From NCBI GenBank assembly GCA_963969395.1, contig OZ017801.1, forward strand, positions 3,102,501 to 3,166,500: DNA of 64,000 nucleotides, written 5' to 3'. The position numbers and the translations under genes are program-made. The notes below the pieces were generated by a model that did not search any database, was not told the DNA's origin, and saw nothing but the letters and a program-made list of their open reading frames with translations. Shown piece after piece: positions 24,243 through 37,883 of the stretch (its first letter is position 1; every line of letters begins with the position of its first letter). Source of the stretch: Pseudoscleropodium purum (lineage: Eukaryota > Streptophyta > Bryopsida > Hypnales > Brachytheciaceae).

Positions 24243-24522
24243 TGATTTCTGTATTTAATCTAAAATTAGATTTCTAAAAATTAAGGATTCAATGTCAACC
24301 GGCCCCTTAAACAAGGAGAGTTGACTTCCTTTACAGGCTGGAGCGAGTGGTCTTTACCACCCAGCCGGTCAGGGATGGATGTTCCAGATGCATAAGCATG
24401 ACGTTCCACATTGGTGGAAACTTTCACATGCAGCACTGTTGTCTCTAACAATGTTTCTGTGGTGATGATAACATGCTGGAAGTTGCAGAATTCATCCAAG
24501 CACACGCTGAGGTGGTGAAGAA

Positions 24523-26875
24523 TTATTGCCCGTATATTTCACCATGCAAAGACTCCACAAGAAGGTCATTCCAGGTATCGATGGGTCCTGGAAGGCACCA
24601 ATGCAAGCAGTCCTTCTGAGCTCTTTCCTTGAACTCTTTCGAGTACGGCTGAAACTTCATGAACGAATCTGGGTGGCCGTCAGCTCGAATTTGGGCAAGA
24701 TTGGTGATATCCAACACCTTAATTCGGTCTTTCTCAGGGGCACTCAAGGTACCTGCAGACCACCACCATACCTCGAAGTTAACTCAGAAATCTCCAGTGA
24801 GCGGGAAGAATAACTTTTAGATCTTACTGGGGAGCAAGCTCAACTGGCAATCTTGATCAAATTTTCTTACTCAACAGGAGAAACAACTACATACCTGTGA
24901 CATTCTGAAACTCTTCCATTTGAATTTCGTACATCCAATTGGTCAAGGAGCTGATGGGCACACCTCCGGGCTCGGTGCGCATACATTTGCCACCGTTGTC
25001 CCAGGATCCACCTTCGAAATGGTCAGGAGCGAAAGTTCGGAGAATAGTGGTGCCGTTATACCCAGGTATAGAGATGCTGCCATGCAAGAGAGTATGGATG
25101 GCTTTCCGGTAAGGCACAGCGAATCCAATTTCCTTGTCACATCCTTCCCAACCATCGCAAATGTGACCACCTAGAGCTTCACCGCCTTCCAGGAACAGTC
25201 CCCGCTTGAACCACCATTGCCCTGAAATTCAAATGGCGATGTTATCAACACTACCGCAGACGGATTACAAACCGCTAGAAAAAGGCAAGAAGGAAACCTT
25301 TCAAAACGAAAATAACATGATGGTGTTTCCAAAACAGACCTGTGGATAATTGCAGAATGTCGACACCAGATATACGATCAACCCAAGCTGGGTCAAGTTT
25401 ATCAACGTCGATGTGAGCCACAGCTTCTGTTTTATTTTTCCATGTTAAGTCCTTGTTTGTCGCGTGCACAAGGTAAGGAGACCAGTAGATTGCAACGGTG
25501 AAGTTGTAAGTACGAAAGACATAGACGTTGTCTCTATCGTCTGGTGCATTGTATGTGTGATCTGGCATCTCAACCTGATAATTAAGGAGCGAGTAGTTAA
25601 TAATCAAAATAAACCCAGGAAGAAAGGAAAAGAATCTCCGTATACTAGGAATTCAAGACATCTTCATAGCGCAATCTAGACTCCATTAATGGAGTGACCA
25701 TTGGAGATACACTTCAGACTGTACAAGCTCAAGATGTTGGAACGAACTGGCAAATTAACATAAACTCCAACCTGGATACGCAGAAGTACGGATAATAGTT
25801 ACCTGTGAGATAAGGCAAAGGAGCGATTGGAATTGATTGCGAGCAATGGAGTCGCCTGCAAAAGTCATGGATCGATTGGTCATGGCGGTTAAAAAAGCTC
25901 GGGGGTCAAGGCGAGGTAGGTCACATTGGTCTGGTTTCCACTTCCAGTAGAGAAACCCCGTGTCTGGACGTCCATTTTTCATGCAATTCTGATGTCCTTG
26001 AATGAAGTGGCACGAAGAGTTGGTATACTGCGGCGGACGCAGATCTGGCACCCAACTGCCCTTCACCAAATCACAGACCTCTGCAGTGCATAGACAAGGA
26101 ATATTAGTTGGTCGTTCTGTATTAGGCTTCAAAATGGCCAAGAATTTCACAATGAACTTGTTCAAACATGCTCAAGTCTGAAGTTAGCGGTTACAAACCT
26201 TTCTTTCCGGAGATTGTGGTATTGATTATTCCCTCATCCTCAATTGTGGTGTTGGTTAGCCCCTGACTCTCCATTTCTATAGCAGTGGTGTCTCCTTCCT
26301 TCGGATCCTCCAATTGCGACTCAGACTGGTCAATGCTCGAAGTATCATTAGAGTTGGAGGTATTTGCATCAGGGGTTAAGACTGGCTCTCCCGTTGTTAC
26401 ATTTGCCCGTTCCTGCAATACAGAACTAGTTTAATTTGCAGCTGTGACAATCTCACCTAGGTTCTCAGTATCTCCCATTCTTGGTTCCGCCTGAGGATCG
26501 CTTTCGCTTGTATAATTTCGGGGGTTGTATCTTCCAGTAATGATAGCTTTCAAACGCAAATTCTACAGAAAGAGTAAATTTCAAATTGCAGAATACCTTT
26601 AACAACTTTTGAGAAAGATCTGCAGTTTGCTTCCAGGAAACGGGCGGGCATACCTTATAAGGCGAGAAACTCGGGAAGTGGCGGTTCTGGAAAAACAGCA
26701 TAGCTTCTGTTGCAGCATCGGGAGTTGTGTAGTACAGGTAGGAGCTTGTGATTACAAAGGGGAGTAAGACAACTAATAAGACCATAACCACTAGCCTTCT
26801 CGGGGTGGCCACACTCCGGAAGTCGGCGTCTTTGCTCGATTTCTCAATGTCGCCCATCTGCTGACCACGGCCCAT
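24523..26875 (-). CDS. TRICHOME BIREFRINGENCE-LIKE polysaccharide O-acetyltransferase
   Basis: This gene encodes a predicted type II Golgi membrane enzyme that would transfer acetyl groups to cell-wall polysaccharide. Exons are 26875-26597, 26412-26199, 26080-25803, 25574-25340, 25221-24895 and 24752-24523. All joins are in phase and give 520 codons plus a stop. A cytosolic basic segment, one membrane anchor (about residues 28-48) and a low-complexity, N-glycosylatable stem (about 94-163) come first. The TBL domain then starts CDLVKGSWVPD. Catalytic motifs are GDS (FAGDSIARNQ, Ser242) and DxxH (DCLHWCLPGPIDTWNDLL, Asp492 and His495). The sequence resembles the clade of AXY4/TBL27, which acetylates xyloglucan; the substrate here is inferred only. 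An open stretch at about 26449-26564 might be an alternative exon, but it breaks the frame. Confidence 0.93.
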
Positions 26876-28530
26876 CTTGACACAGGGTGTGATTTCAGGT
26901 TCGCGTCAACTGGTGAATCCCTGCACTGATGAATATTTAACCAAGACATATAAGAGTGCTTGATTATAAAGAAGGCTTGATTTGGCTACTTTGAGACATA
27001 CCGCAATATTCCATTCACCGAACCTATTTGCCAATGCAAATAGCAGCTCGGCTCAAATTTATAAGTCGAAGAACGACGAGTAGCGATTCCAGGTAACCTC
27101 GAACCATAGCGGAATCTCACTGGCCACTACCTTATAATATTGCTAAAATCGAATGAAATGCTTCATAAGGAGATCATGTAAAGCTTCGCCGAGTGACCTG
27201 GCCATCCATCACTTAGTTTTCTCGGTCTGCCTATGTCGCAGTCTAAACTCTGTAGCAATAACTCTGAACCAATACCCGCATCAAAGCACAAATCCAAGTG
27301 CCTCACTTGGCCGTTAAGATTTCGGATGCGCAGAATTAGCCCAAAGACCTACATTGAAATTCCCAGACTACGCTTAACCCTAACTTCTCTCTTGCTGGCT
27401 TGCGTTGGACATTCAGTGTGGCGTCTAAGCAGTTTAATAACAGGCAATGAACTACGCAATTGGGAAGTAGTGCTACGAACCTAGCTCTGTCAGTACGAAA
27501 ATAGATAATATGTAGCGTTTCTTTACCTCTAAATGCCTCTACCTTCATGCCCCCAATGTCGAGCTGCGTCCCGGCCTATTCTAGGTCGACACCTCTCTCG
27601 ACCTGCGAGAATGTAAGTATAACCATATGGAGCCGACACCGTGATCGAGCGTACTGGGAACTAGCTGACACAAGTTCCGCATTGGTTCCAAATATCAATT
27701 TCGCAGGTGTTGTCCTCCGCTTTCCAGAAAAACCGGTGAACAAATCTCAAGGACCATCTCCACCGACCCGTAGCTTTTCCTTCCCAGACCTCCCCAGAAT
27801 CCCTGACTCGGAGCCCCCGAATAGCTGATCGAGATGTGACTTCTAATCACTCCTTACATCTGCAAGGAAGAAGAGCTAGTCGTCAGCCCACATCGGAGAG
27901 CGACACTTACAAGGGAAGAAGCCACCACAATGCTGATGGCTACGGATCTGATTCTGAAAGCTGCAACTCGTCCGGGAAAAAGGTTGCGATAAACACCGAA
28001 AGTTGAATACGCTGCAAAGTAGCACAGGGAGAAGAAGGAGCCTGGTGCCTTGAATCCGACCACATGGGCACTCCCTCCGTCAGATGCAGTCGTACGATGA
28101 CTCCGGAAAAACAATAACTGGAGATGACAAGCTCTCAGTCTTGCAGGAAGGATATTGACACTATAGTCTTACATGATTGATTGCTTCTGCGTAGTGTACT
28201 GCACCCATGGCCTACGGAAGAGTCGCATGGAGGTGGAGTCCACAATGAAGCAGCATTATTTTTCATCAGGCACCACAACTGGCTCGAACCCAACGTTAGG
28301 AAAATCCAACACACGCGAGATTCCGCAAGATGTTCGACTGTAGAACCAGCTTGGATCGACCTTGGGAAGAACCGAGAGGACAGGAAATGGAGAAAAAAAT
28401 AACTTGGTGCAACTTACCGGAAGTGCAGGTACGTCAACGAACAGGATGTCTCCGTTCAAAAAATAATTAATAAGAATATCCCTCAGTTGGCTGGATGGAA
28501 TTACTAAAACAGTTACAAGGATGACAGAAG
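26876..28530. other. Upstream of TBL gene; possible unrecognised exons
   Basis: The TBL promoter should lie next to 26876. From about 27200 to 28530 base composition is balanced, unlike the AT-rich DNA to the right, which hints at an old gene. Minus-strand stretches look exon-like: one ends at GTAAGT after NYFLNGDILFVDVPALP (about 28510-28422), another after RSVAISIVVASSL (about 28110-27910), preceded by GSFFSLCYFAAYSTFGVYRN. I recognise no family and cannot join them in one frame. Confidence 0.3.
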
Positions 28531-31500
28531 CTTGAATTGAAGCATTTTAATTGAGCTCAGTACCGTTGGAAACTTGGAACCTCTGCTTTCATCAGTTCTC
28601 CTAAACAAATTATATTTATTTATAGATGGTAAACCTCAAAAAAATATCCCAAACTCTGATTTACAGCAAAAATTTGACACAACCCCCTTCTCTTTAGGGA
28701 TTAAAGAGATCTGCTGTAGGGTCATGTACACATTTTAACTTATACTCCACATCATAGATTGTAAAAAAATTAAATCAAAGGAATATTGAGATCCACTCGG
28801 CATCCAAAATAATTAAGGCGATTAACCTGAGATTCAAGAGTGAAACGATACATGAACATCTGAAGCAATGAAGAGCAATCAATCGGTACTTTTGTACTTT
28901 TTAATTATTTTCTTTAGGTGTGTGAGGGAATAAACTGAGAATCAACCTTGCACCAACGAAAGGATGAACGTGAGAAGCACATTTCTTCAATTATTTAGTA
29001 TTTCCAAAAAGGAAGATTCTCATTCATTCTGTGATTGTTACAGTGAAATGGGTAAAGTGGACATAATTAAAAAGCGATTATCAATCTGATTGACCAGGTC
29101 TCATACAGTATCGCATAATCAAATACGAAATGCCAGGGTGCTTGTGTCAAAAATTAAATTAAATCAAAATTAAGAAAAAGCCAGGGTGGTCGAGAGGATT
29201 ACCGGGGCTTGACCCAGACTTTGGAGAATGGGAAGAGTTGAAGTCAGGGCAATGTTTGGAAATAACCGGCGGCTAGTTCAAAGTTAGCCGGTGGAATTCG
29301 GGAAAAAAAATGGTTGAAATTTGTACACTGGCAAAAATTGAGCCAGAAAATCTATAAAAAAAAACTATTTGAGTAAAAAATAGAGAAAATAACTGGATTC
29401 AATTCTTCAAAGACCAATTCAATATGTGAATTGAAGAAAATTAGTTGATAAAACTCAAAAAAATTCGAAGCATTGATTTCAAGGTCAATAAAGGTAGGAA
29501 ATCATTAGAGAAGATTTGAGGACAATAATAGCCCATTTCATTTTTTTCCTATCATTGTTCCCCCACAACAAAGGGTACAACTAGCTATCAAATGATGATA
29601 ATAATAATTCTTAAAATGCAAAAAAAAATTGTAAAAAAATTGGGAAATGATGTGGTACTTTCTTGGCCACATGAGACTACATAATTGGCTACGGTCACAA
29701 CGTTATTAGGTTTGGGGAACTCACATCCTTCTTTTGGCCTCAAATCTTCTATAGTAACCTTGAAATATCCATTTATGGATTTCTTAATGGACAAGTCTGT
29801 GTATTGTCTCCTTTTTTGAGCCTTGTAAATTTTGTATTTCTTCAATTCTCCTAGCTTATGTAGGGCCTCTAATTGCAAATATGAATTCAAAATTTGCAAA
29901 TTTTATCATAAGTGTCAAATCAAAAAATTTCAATGTTTTTCAGAAGTATTACCCACAAGGCAACAAAGGGGTCAATCCTCCATGGCTTGTATGTCCATGG
30001 ATTAAGCTTTCCAATCCTTCTATTTGTCTAATGCCATTTTGTAACTAAATATGAATGAAATTTTTTATATTTATTTTTCAAAGAAGAAATCCCATGTCTT
30101 TTGTAAGAGCTAAAAACTTTATAACTTTTTTGTGAAATTTTGAAATTACTATGAGTTTTTTAAGGAAAGAGTGAAGAAAATAAATATCAAACACTGAATA
30201 TACTAAAAAAAACTGAAATTTTCAACATAGATGTACTTGTAGTGCAAAGTATTGTAGTATCAAAAGAAGTTCTTGTGTGCATTCAAAAATCAGAAAATCA
30301 ACAAACCATAATTATAGGCTGAAAGTTCAAATTGCAATAAAGCATTGAATTTTAAGATTTTTTCAAATTTTTCAATTGAAGTAGAAACTAAACTTCACAA
30401 ATATCATTTTAGTATTTCATGCCAATTCAAAATTTTTATTTTCATGGCTGAAATTTACATCAAAAGTAAAAAACAAAATTTGGCTAAAATACATTGCAAA
30501 GGTTATATGTGGATTAAACATCTTCTTTTTAGAAAAGTTAATGATACCTCAATGAGAGAATATACAATACTACTCACTAAAAATGCATTCAAGCAACTCC
30601 TCCAAACAAAATTGGGTGAAAAAATGATTTTTCCCATCCATAGTTTGCTACCTAAAGACCTCCAAAGGACAAAATTGTTTGCATTGTTCTTTAGGAGTTA
30701 AAAGCTAAAAATTTATATGGAGAAGTTAGACTTCTTGAAATATTGTTCAATAAATTTTTCTAGAAAGAAAAATGAAATTGGCATCTAATCCAATTCATTT
30801 CATATTTTTTGGAGTTTTTTGGAATCAATTCCTTGTTCTTGAATTTGAAATGTAGTAATTACTAAAGTGTCCACTTCCTAAAATGTATACTATTGGTGCA
30901 ATTAGAAAGTAAAAAGATACTTCCATGTTAGAGGATGATTTTAGAGCCTAAGCACGTCATGGACTTCTTATCTTATTTGCAAATATGGATAAATTTAGCA
31001 AAATCCAAAAGAATCTATATCAATACCCAAACTTTGTAATGCATTAATGCTAGAAAAAATGTGGATACCACAATATTAAAATTTGAAACTTTAACCTCTA
31101 AAAGAAATGGAGCCCCAACAAAGTCCTTGAAATGTTAGGAAATCCATATTTGACTACAGAAATGGTTGTATTAGATATCATTGCATGATCTACAAAATAA
31201 TTGCACCAGGGACTGATGCAAATTGTTCAATTTAAGGGACAAAAAAAATTTGGACTACAAGACGTATTCTATAGTCCATTACATCAGGTCCACATTTGCA
31301 TTTTAGATTTAATATAGTATAAATTTACTTAAATTTATTAGAAGTACATTCAAAACCTGAGACATGACTGCATATACAAATGAAGGTTGTAGTATATCCA
31401 AAAGATTACAAGCATAGCATGTAATCATTGTGTATTTTGTTTCTTGCTAATGACTTCCATCCCTAAGTGCACTCATTGTCCTTGTATTCTAAAAAGAATA

Positions 31501-32799
31501 CATATCTCAATGCATTCTCCAAGGATGTATAAGTCAAAGGGAATGGATGTCACACTTGGAGAACAAAAGTCTCTTTTAAGTACTACAAGGTTAGTATTCC
31601 AACACACAATCAAGACATGCTTGTTCATACATTCCATTTTCCATCTACAAACCAAAAATACAATAGAGTCAATGCCATTTCAACAATTCAAGTAAATTTT
31701 CACTCAATATTTATTGTGGAATTGAACACATGGCCACTCTTATAAATGACATATCTATACAACCCAAAAATTCACAAGTGATCTCGGCTTACCTTCCATA
31801 TTTTACACCCTAACAAAGTGACAATATATGTGGAATTGCATATTAACAAAGTTCTAATAAATCCTAAATTTTATGCAACATTTTCCTTGATATTTTTTGT
31901 ACTTAGAAATTATTCTAGTCAATGGGACCTTTCTTTCATCCTCAAATACACCTTCATTTTCTGAAATGCACATTATACACCACAAGGGCAAATGTTTTCA
32001 ACATCCTTGAAGAACATTGAAGCCAAAAAAAATTAATGGATGATTTTTAACATTACTATGATTTTTTAGAAATGGATAATGCACCTATAATATTGGTTTA
32101 TAAATCATATTAATTTTAGCTAAGTACCTTGGTGATAGGTTTTATCCTTTCAAAATTAACCTTAGACTTCAAGAATAGAGTCTATTACTTATGTAATCAA
32201 CCAAAAATGATTCAATTTTTGGATGGATAGATTAAGTTCATATTTCTACAATTTCTTTGAAAATTATTCATTAGACACTTTGGATTCTTGACATCTTTAC
32301 TTAGTTAAAAATAGGAGATCCATCACCAAGGCACTAAGCCAAAAAATGATAAAATTACTTGATGACTAGGTGAATTTTTGTTTCTAAAGGAACCTTAGAA
32401 TTTAATTGTTTATTTTTATCTCCTTCAACATTGTGTGGTTAACATAAGTAGTCCTAAAAAGATTGAATAAGAATTTGAGATTGACTTTTAAAAATATATT
32501 GTTGTAATTTTTGTGGGATTTTTTTGGCAATTCAAAAAAGACTCCACATTCTTTGAATTGTATTTTTTTGGTACCATGCGTATAGAAAAAAATTGAATTT
32601 CCAAATTGCAAATCATATGTACATTCAAAATTGACCCTATTATTTGATGTTTAGAAGCTTTACATCTAAGGCATAAATTTAGATGAGAAGTTTTCAATAA
32701 GAAGGTTAAAATTGGGTACAAACTATGAAAATTGTTATTAAAATATCACAACTTTTCTTCACTCTTCAAAAGATTAAAAAGCTAATTGTTATTAGATGC
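28531..32799. other. AT-rich intergenic DNA
   Basis: No gene is supported. Open frames of 103 codons (29588-29899, -) and 118 codons (30345-30701, +) have no recognisable features. The only identified component is a transposon end near 29870-29990. Confidence 0.4.
29870..29990. mobile_element. End of a transposon related to 9454-9962
   Basis: The inverse complement reads GCCATGGAGGATTGACCCC and then TTTGTTGCC. It aligns for about 110 bp with the left end of the 9454-9962 element, including the block TATGATAAAATTTGCAAATT. I could not find the partner end upstream, so this is probably a truncated copy. Confidence 0.6.
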
Positions 32800-33978
32800 A
32801 ATGAAGCCCAAGTTGCAAAAGTCATAATATTGAATTGTCTATCATTTTTTTATCTTCTAGAACTTTTTTAATATGAAGGCCAAACAAATCATCAAAAAAT
32901 ACAAATCAAAATCATTAATATTTGTAGGAAAATGTTTAAAAACAACAAGTCAAAAACAATGTAATTTGAGACAACTATTGTACTTAGCAATTAAGATAAA
33001 CATTTAATATCTGATATTTAGTTAAGGATTTAAATCTTTTGATAAATAAAAAAATACTCATATTCATTCAAATTTTGTGTTTATCCATCCATTTTATTTA
33101 TAAAAGATTTGATCTAAAATGATGACATCTATTTCTAGAATTATTTTTGCCCACCCAAATAGGTAAATGTAAAGTGGTGCCCAATAATAATTTAAGAGAC
33201 TTGGGATTATTGACTAAGAAAAAGATTCTCAAACATTTATTTTGCACATTACATTAGAAGTAAACCTCTATAAATAATTATAAATTCTTATAGACAATGA
33301 CATACATACTATGTAATTTAAAGTTTTCAATATCCAAGGTAAATTTTGTTACTATGTACACCACTATACACTCAAAAAAATCTACCCATTCATGAGCCCA
33401 TTCAATCCAGTAATTCACCATAAAATCCAAGTTGTAAAAGTGATATTATTGAATTATCTATCATTTTTTATCATTTAAAACCTCACTAATACAAAAGCAA
33501 AACAATTCATTAAAAAATACAAATCAAATTCATTAATATTTGTAGGAAAATAAAGAGCAACAAGCCAAAAACAATGTAATTGGAACAACTATTGTGCTTA
33601 GCAATCATGGTTAGCATTGAACATCTAATATTTAATAAAGGCTTTAAATTTTTTGATAAATGAAAATAGGAATATTCATTCTAATTGTGTGTTTTCCATA
33701 CTTTTTTTCAATTAATAATTTCTCTAATATAATAATCTCTATTTCTATAATTATTTTTGCCCACCCAAATAGCTAGGTGTGATGATGTGCCAAATAATAA
33801 TTTGAGGGACTTGAGATTGTTGACTAAGACAACTTGAGACTCTAAGATAATTTGCACATTACATTAGAAGCATCCGTTTTTAAATAATTATAAAATCTTG
33901 TAGACAATGACATACATGAAATGCGATTTAAAATTTTTAGCATTCAAAGGAAACTTTGCTACCATATGCACTAAAAAA
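32800..33978. repeat. Two-copy direct duplication, ~615-bp period
   Basis: Bases about 32800-33375 and 33420-33978 align along their length with scattered changes. Shared blocks include ATTAATATTTGTAGGAAAAT, AAAAACAATGTAATT and TATTTTTGCCCACCCAAATAG. No coding capacity. It is an old tandem segmental duplication of AT-rich DNA. Just after it, 33990-34010 forms a perfect 8-bp stem with a 5-base loop. Confidence 0.75.
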
Positions 33979-34119
33979 ACACAAAATTCGTGCCTCTAAA
34001 GGAGAGGCACTCCCAAAATTGAGGTGAAGAAGAAAATTAAATGCCCATGGTATATGTTTACAAATAAATAATTAGATATACAAATATTTGTATATGTTTA
34101 TGTATAAGTATTTACGGAT

Positions 34120-34728
34120 ATACGGATATATATATATATATACAAACCTACAATTTAGGGTTCAAATAATTTAATTCATATCTTTTGTTGAACTTCTTTA
34201 ATTGAAATCAATATATAATTCTTTAAGAAAACATTTGAGGCTCATAAAATTTGAAATATTAAACTAGCTAATGGTACTATTTGAGTGTATAGTGCACATT
34301 GAATGAATGCACTAGTTGAGTAGAAAAATTGGCATGACATTCTAGCCAAATGACAAGTCAAATCTATGACACTAGTTACTATTATCCAATAAGAGTCATG
34401 CACTTCTTACTTTGTCACCAAGACTTTAACACAAGAGTGTTATAAATTAGTGTTGGCATATTGTATTGACAAAGGCTATTAGCATAGGCTAGATGGTGTT
34501 TTGGATGCTTTATTGATCATTATGCCCCATCACAAAGCCACTTTTCAATACCATGATTACATTTCAAACCTACACCTACAAAATTTAGTACAAAAGAGCT
34601 AATATTATTAGATAAATAGTTACTCTTGTATATTTAGCACTTATATTAGGTCAAAGATATCGTCCTTCATTGAAATCACCTACTCAAAAACAATCTTGCT
34701 CTTGATGGCCATATGATGGGCCTTCTAA
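34120..34728. other. AT-rich DNA with a TA microsatellite
   Basis: A short TA run occurs near 34128-34141. Nothing else is recognised before the inverted-repeat element that starts at 34729. Confidence 0.4.
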
Positions 34729-35498
34729 GGGTGGATTTACACTAGGGGTCCAAGACCAAGAATTCCTGGGTCCAAGAACCCCCCATTTTGGATTCAAGAA
34801 ACTCCTTATCGGATCCAAATAGCTCATTAATAAAAAATTTGCTGGAGATTGGACTTGGATCCAAATGTAAACAATTTGGGTCTAATTTTGGTGTTTGTAA
34901 AAAATAGGTAAAATAATAATTTTTAAATTAAAAATAATAATAATTTCCAAAATTTCCAAAATAATATTATTTTATTAAATTAATTAATGAAAAATTAATT
35001 TCCAATCTAAGTTTAAATTTGGTGTTTTAAAAAAATATGAAAAAAATTATATATATATAATAATTAAATAAAATGAATATTAAATTAATTTCCAATTTGA
35101 AAGACTGCCACATTAGCCCACATCAGATTTAGTATTAGTTATTATTGATAATAAAATTTTTGAATATTTGATTTGATTTTCTTATATTTATTAAATTTAT
35201 TAATTTTCAGCAATAGTAATTCACAACCTTGTTCAAGCGAGAAATTGCATCTAATGCAAATTGGACTCACAATAGAAAATTGGTTCTACAGAATTGGTAC
35301 TCTCCTTTGAGGCCCTTGAGACCAAGCCTGGGTCCGAAAATTTCCCTTCTAATCTGTGCCACGTGGGTGCCATGTCATTTCAGTGAATTTCAGACCGAAC
35401 CTTAGTGTAAACACTTTGGGTCTAATTTCCAACTCTTAACCAATAGGATTGCTCGATTTCAAAGTTTCTTGGACTTGGACCCTAGTGTAAATCCGCCC
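34729..35498. mobile_element. PIF/Harbinger-type MITE, 770 bp
   Basis: The element starts GGGTGGATTTACACTAGGGG and ends with the inverted complement (GGGCGGATTTACACTAGGG), each followed by TCCAAG-CCAAG. It is flanked by TAA on both sides (34726-34728 and 35499-35501). A 3-bp TWA target duplication with GG-starting ends is the signature of PIF/Harbinger elements. Subterminal blocks also repeat in inverted order (TTTGGGTCTAATTT appears on both sides). There is no transposase, so it is non-autonomous. Confidence 0.85.
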
Positions 35499-35501
35499 TA
35501 A

Positions 35502-37637
35502 AATTCATCTCTATACTAACTTTGGAAATAAGATTAATGACCTTAGAAATGTGTGTAGTTAAATTACAAATCTTTGAGGCCCTAATTTAACTCAAAAGCA
35601 ATGTCCTACTTTGCGGGAATGCAATTATTGCTGAAATTTTCTAGTTTCAATATTAAAGATGCCATAAGAGCATATAATCAATGGATTTTTAGTAGCTACT
35701 CCAAATATAAGGTTGCAAATACTTATGTAAAGATATAATAAGATGACCACAATAATTACATTGCACCTTTTAAGTATAGGGATGATAAGAAATTGACACT
35801 AGTGACATTTCTTTGATTAGATGCTAACTCCAAAGATAGTGGAAAAACTTGTTTCTTGACAACCCAACTATTAGATTGAGAAAAAATCTTCTTTGAGTGC
35901 TTGATGAATGACCAAGATCTTTACTTCTTCAAGAATTTATTTTCACATTAGATGAAAATTGTGTCACTGTCAACAAAAGCTAATTGACATTTTTGTTTTT
36001 TGTATAAACTACTATACAATTTTAGAAAATTCATGTTAACCGCAATACAATTTACAAAAATGCCAACCAACTTTTGTTGATAGTTACACAGTTTTTTTCT
36101 AGTAATAATTGGCAATTCTACACTAGTGAATTGTCTTCATCACTAAGAACATTGATTATTGTAAAATGCATCTTCTGAGCTCATTGTATTTGTGTGGCAA
36201 ATTGTCACACAATGAGCTTAGAAAAAAAATGAGCTTTAAACTGAATTTATTTCATACCCCCATCCTCTACCTCAATTTAAATTGATCTAAATTAAATTAA
36301 TTTCAATACCCCCTTCCCCCTCCCCCTTATGTAATTTTCAAGTAGCCTTTGTGTGCTATTCAATATGGGATATATCAAGTATATTTCAAGTGCATAGCAA
36401 TAGCCGTATTTCACTACATATCTATATCCCAATATCATATTCATATCTTAGTATTGTATTTGTATTTGTGTTCAAATACATAGTCGTAGTTGTATTTTAG
36501 TATGTATTTGTATGTCAATGCTATATTTGCATCTCATGATTTTTGGAGATCCATGGCATCAAAGGGGGTGGAATTTTTTTTTTAATTAGAAATCAACCGC
36601 TCTCGTTTTTTTCCAGGGGAAGAGGGTGTTAATTTATTGCAAATGTGTGTTTCATCTCTTTTTGCCTCATTGTCATTGTCATTGCTCACAAGTTATTCAT
36701 AAATCCAATCAGAAGGCTCACCTTAGATCCATGTATATAGAAATGAACTAGAAGAAGAATACTACATTTAACAATATAAAATTGAAGAATAACATGATAC
36801 AACCTATTTCAAAAAAGAAAAATGCAATCTAATCGCCAACTTATCTAAAATATTATCTAGAGAAGGGACAACATTCTTACAATTGTTACATCATATTAAA
36901 CTAATTGTTATCTTTGTTTAGAGACATTACAAAGTCTCTATCTATTAATTATTGCTAGTTTTAATGTTTTTAGGGAATTACATTGATAATAATTGGTAGG
37001 TTCATATACATTATAAACCATTCTACCAGAGTCAAGATTACATTAAAATCAATATAATAATAAACATATGTAACGACTAACAAAATTGAGTGCAAATTTG
37101 AAATATTTTCATTCAAACAACTATACCATAAATATCAATGAACAAAGTCCCAAAATGGATACACAAAAGTTGTAGAATGCAACATATTATATATTACTGT
37201 GGAAGTTTGAAGAAAAATTTAGTTGTGGTTTGAAAGCAAATTCATTTCAAAGTTAGTGATGTCTGAAACTCAATTTTGTGCACCATGAATTGGGATTACT
37301 TTATCTTTTGTCAATTTTTTCTTAGAACTCCATATTTTTTGTGATTTTATATTTTAGTATATATAATTTTAGATTGTTGTACACAATTATTGAAGGAAGT
37401 TGCCATTTTATAGAATAAAAAATATTAACAGTTGAATAATATGCAAATGATGTTGGTTCTCACAACATTTGAATTATCTTTTGGAATTGAGAGAATGGGA
37501 TTGCATTGGCCATTGCAAAGAGTGTATAGGTTGAAACATGGACCATTGTTACATCTTTATGCCTCCACATTTGAAATATTTGATGAATAGGACAATTCAT
37601 TCAGTTTATATTTTACAATTGTATAGTGCATTTCTAG
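35502..37637. other. AT-rich intergenic DNA
   Basis: No gene. It contains the hairpin at 35960-36090, a smaller inverted repeat at about 36173-36224 (GAGCTCATTGT with ACAATGAGCTT) and a C-rich tract near 36305-36328. Confidence 0.4.
35960..36090. repeat. Inverted repeat with 36-bp arms
   Basis: Bases 35960-35995 and 36055-36090 are inverted complements at about 30 of 36 positions (core TCAACAAAAG and GACATTTTTG). The spacer is about 60 bases. It is probably a foldback MITE remnant. Confidence 0.65.
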
Positions 37638-37883
37638 GTTTAATTCTTTTGTACAAAGACTAAAGTTCATGATGTACATAATTGATCTAAAAAATCCCAA
37701 ATAAATAAATTATCGTTGTCAATGTTATCAAAAAAATGTCAATTTTATGAAGATTAGAGTAGTTTTTGACAATTTTTTAACTTTTTAATGATATTGACAA
37801 TGATAATTTAATTTGTTGAATTTGTTAAATCAACTACATGCATCATGAACTCTAGTCTTTGTAACAAAAAAATTGAATTAAAA
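37638..37883. repeat. Long inverted repeat (foldback), ~110-bp arms
   Basis: The left arm (about 37638-37745) and right arm (about 37769-37883) are near-complementary with a spacer of about 23 bases. Shared blocks include ACAAAGACTAAAGTTCATGATG and TTATCGTTGTCAATGTTATC with few changes. It could form a long hairpin if transcribed. Non-coding. Confidence 0.75.

Noticed and set aside
26449..26564. Additional TBL stem exon (ITGRYNPRNYTSESDPQ)
   Set aside because: It has plausible borders and stem-like composition, but inclusion shifts the frame of the next exon; kept only as a possible alternative.
29163..29230. Left partner of the transposon end near 29990
   Set aside because: GCCAGGGTGG resembles the terminal motif, but the following bases do not align with the inverted end.
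30345..30701. 118-codon plus-strand open frame
   Set aside because: Lys/Phe/Ile-rich composition follows from AT-rich DNA; nothing recognisable.
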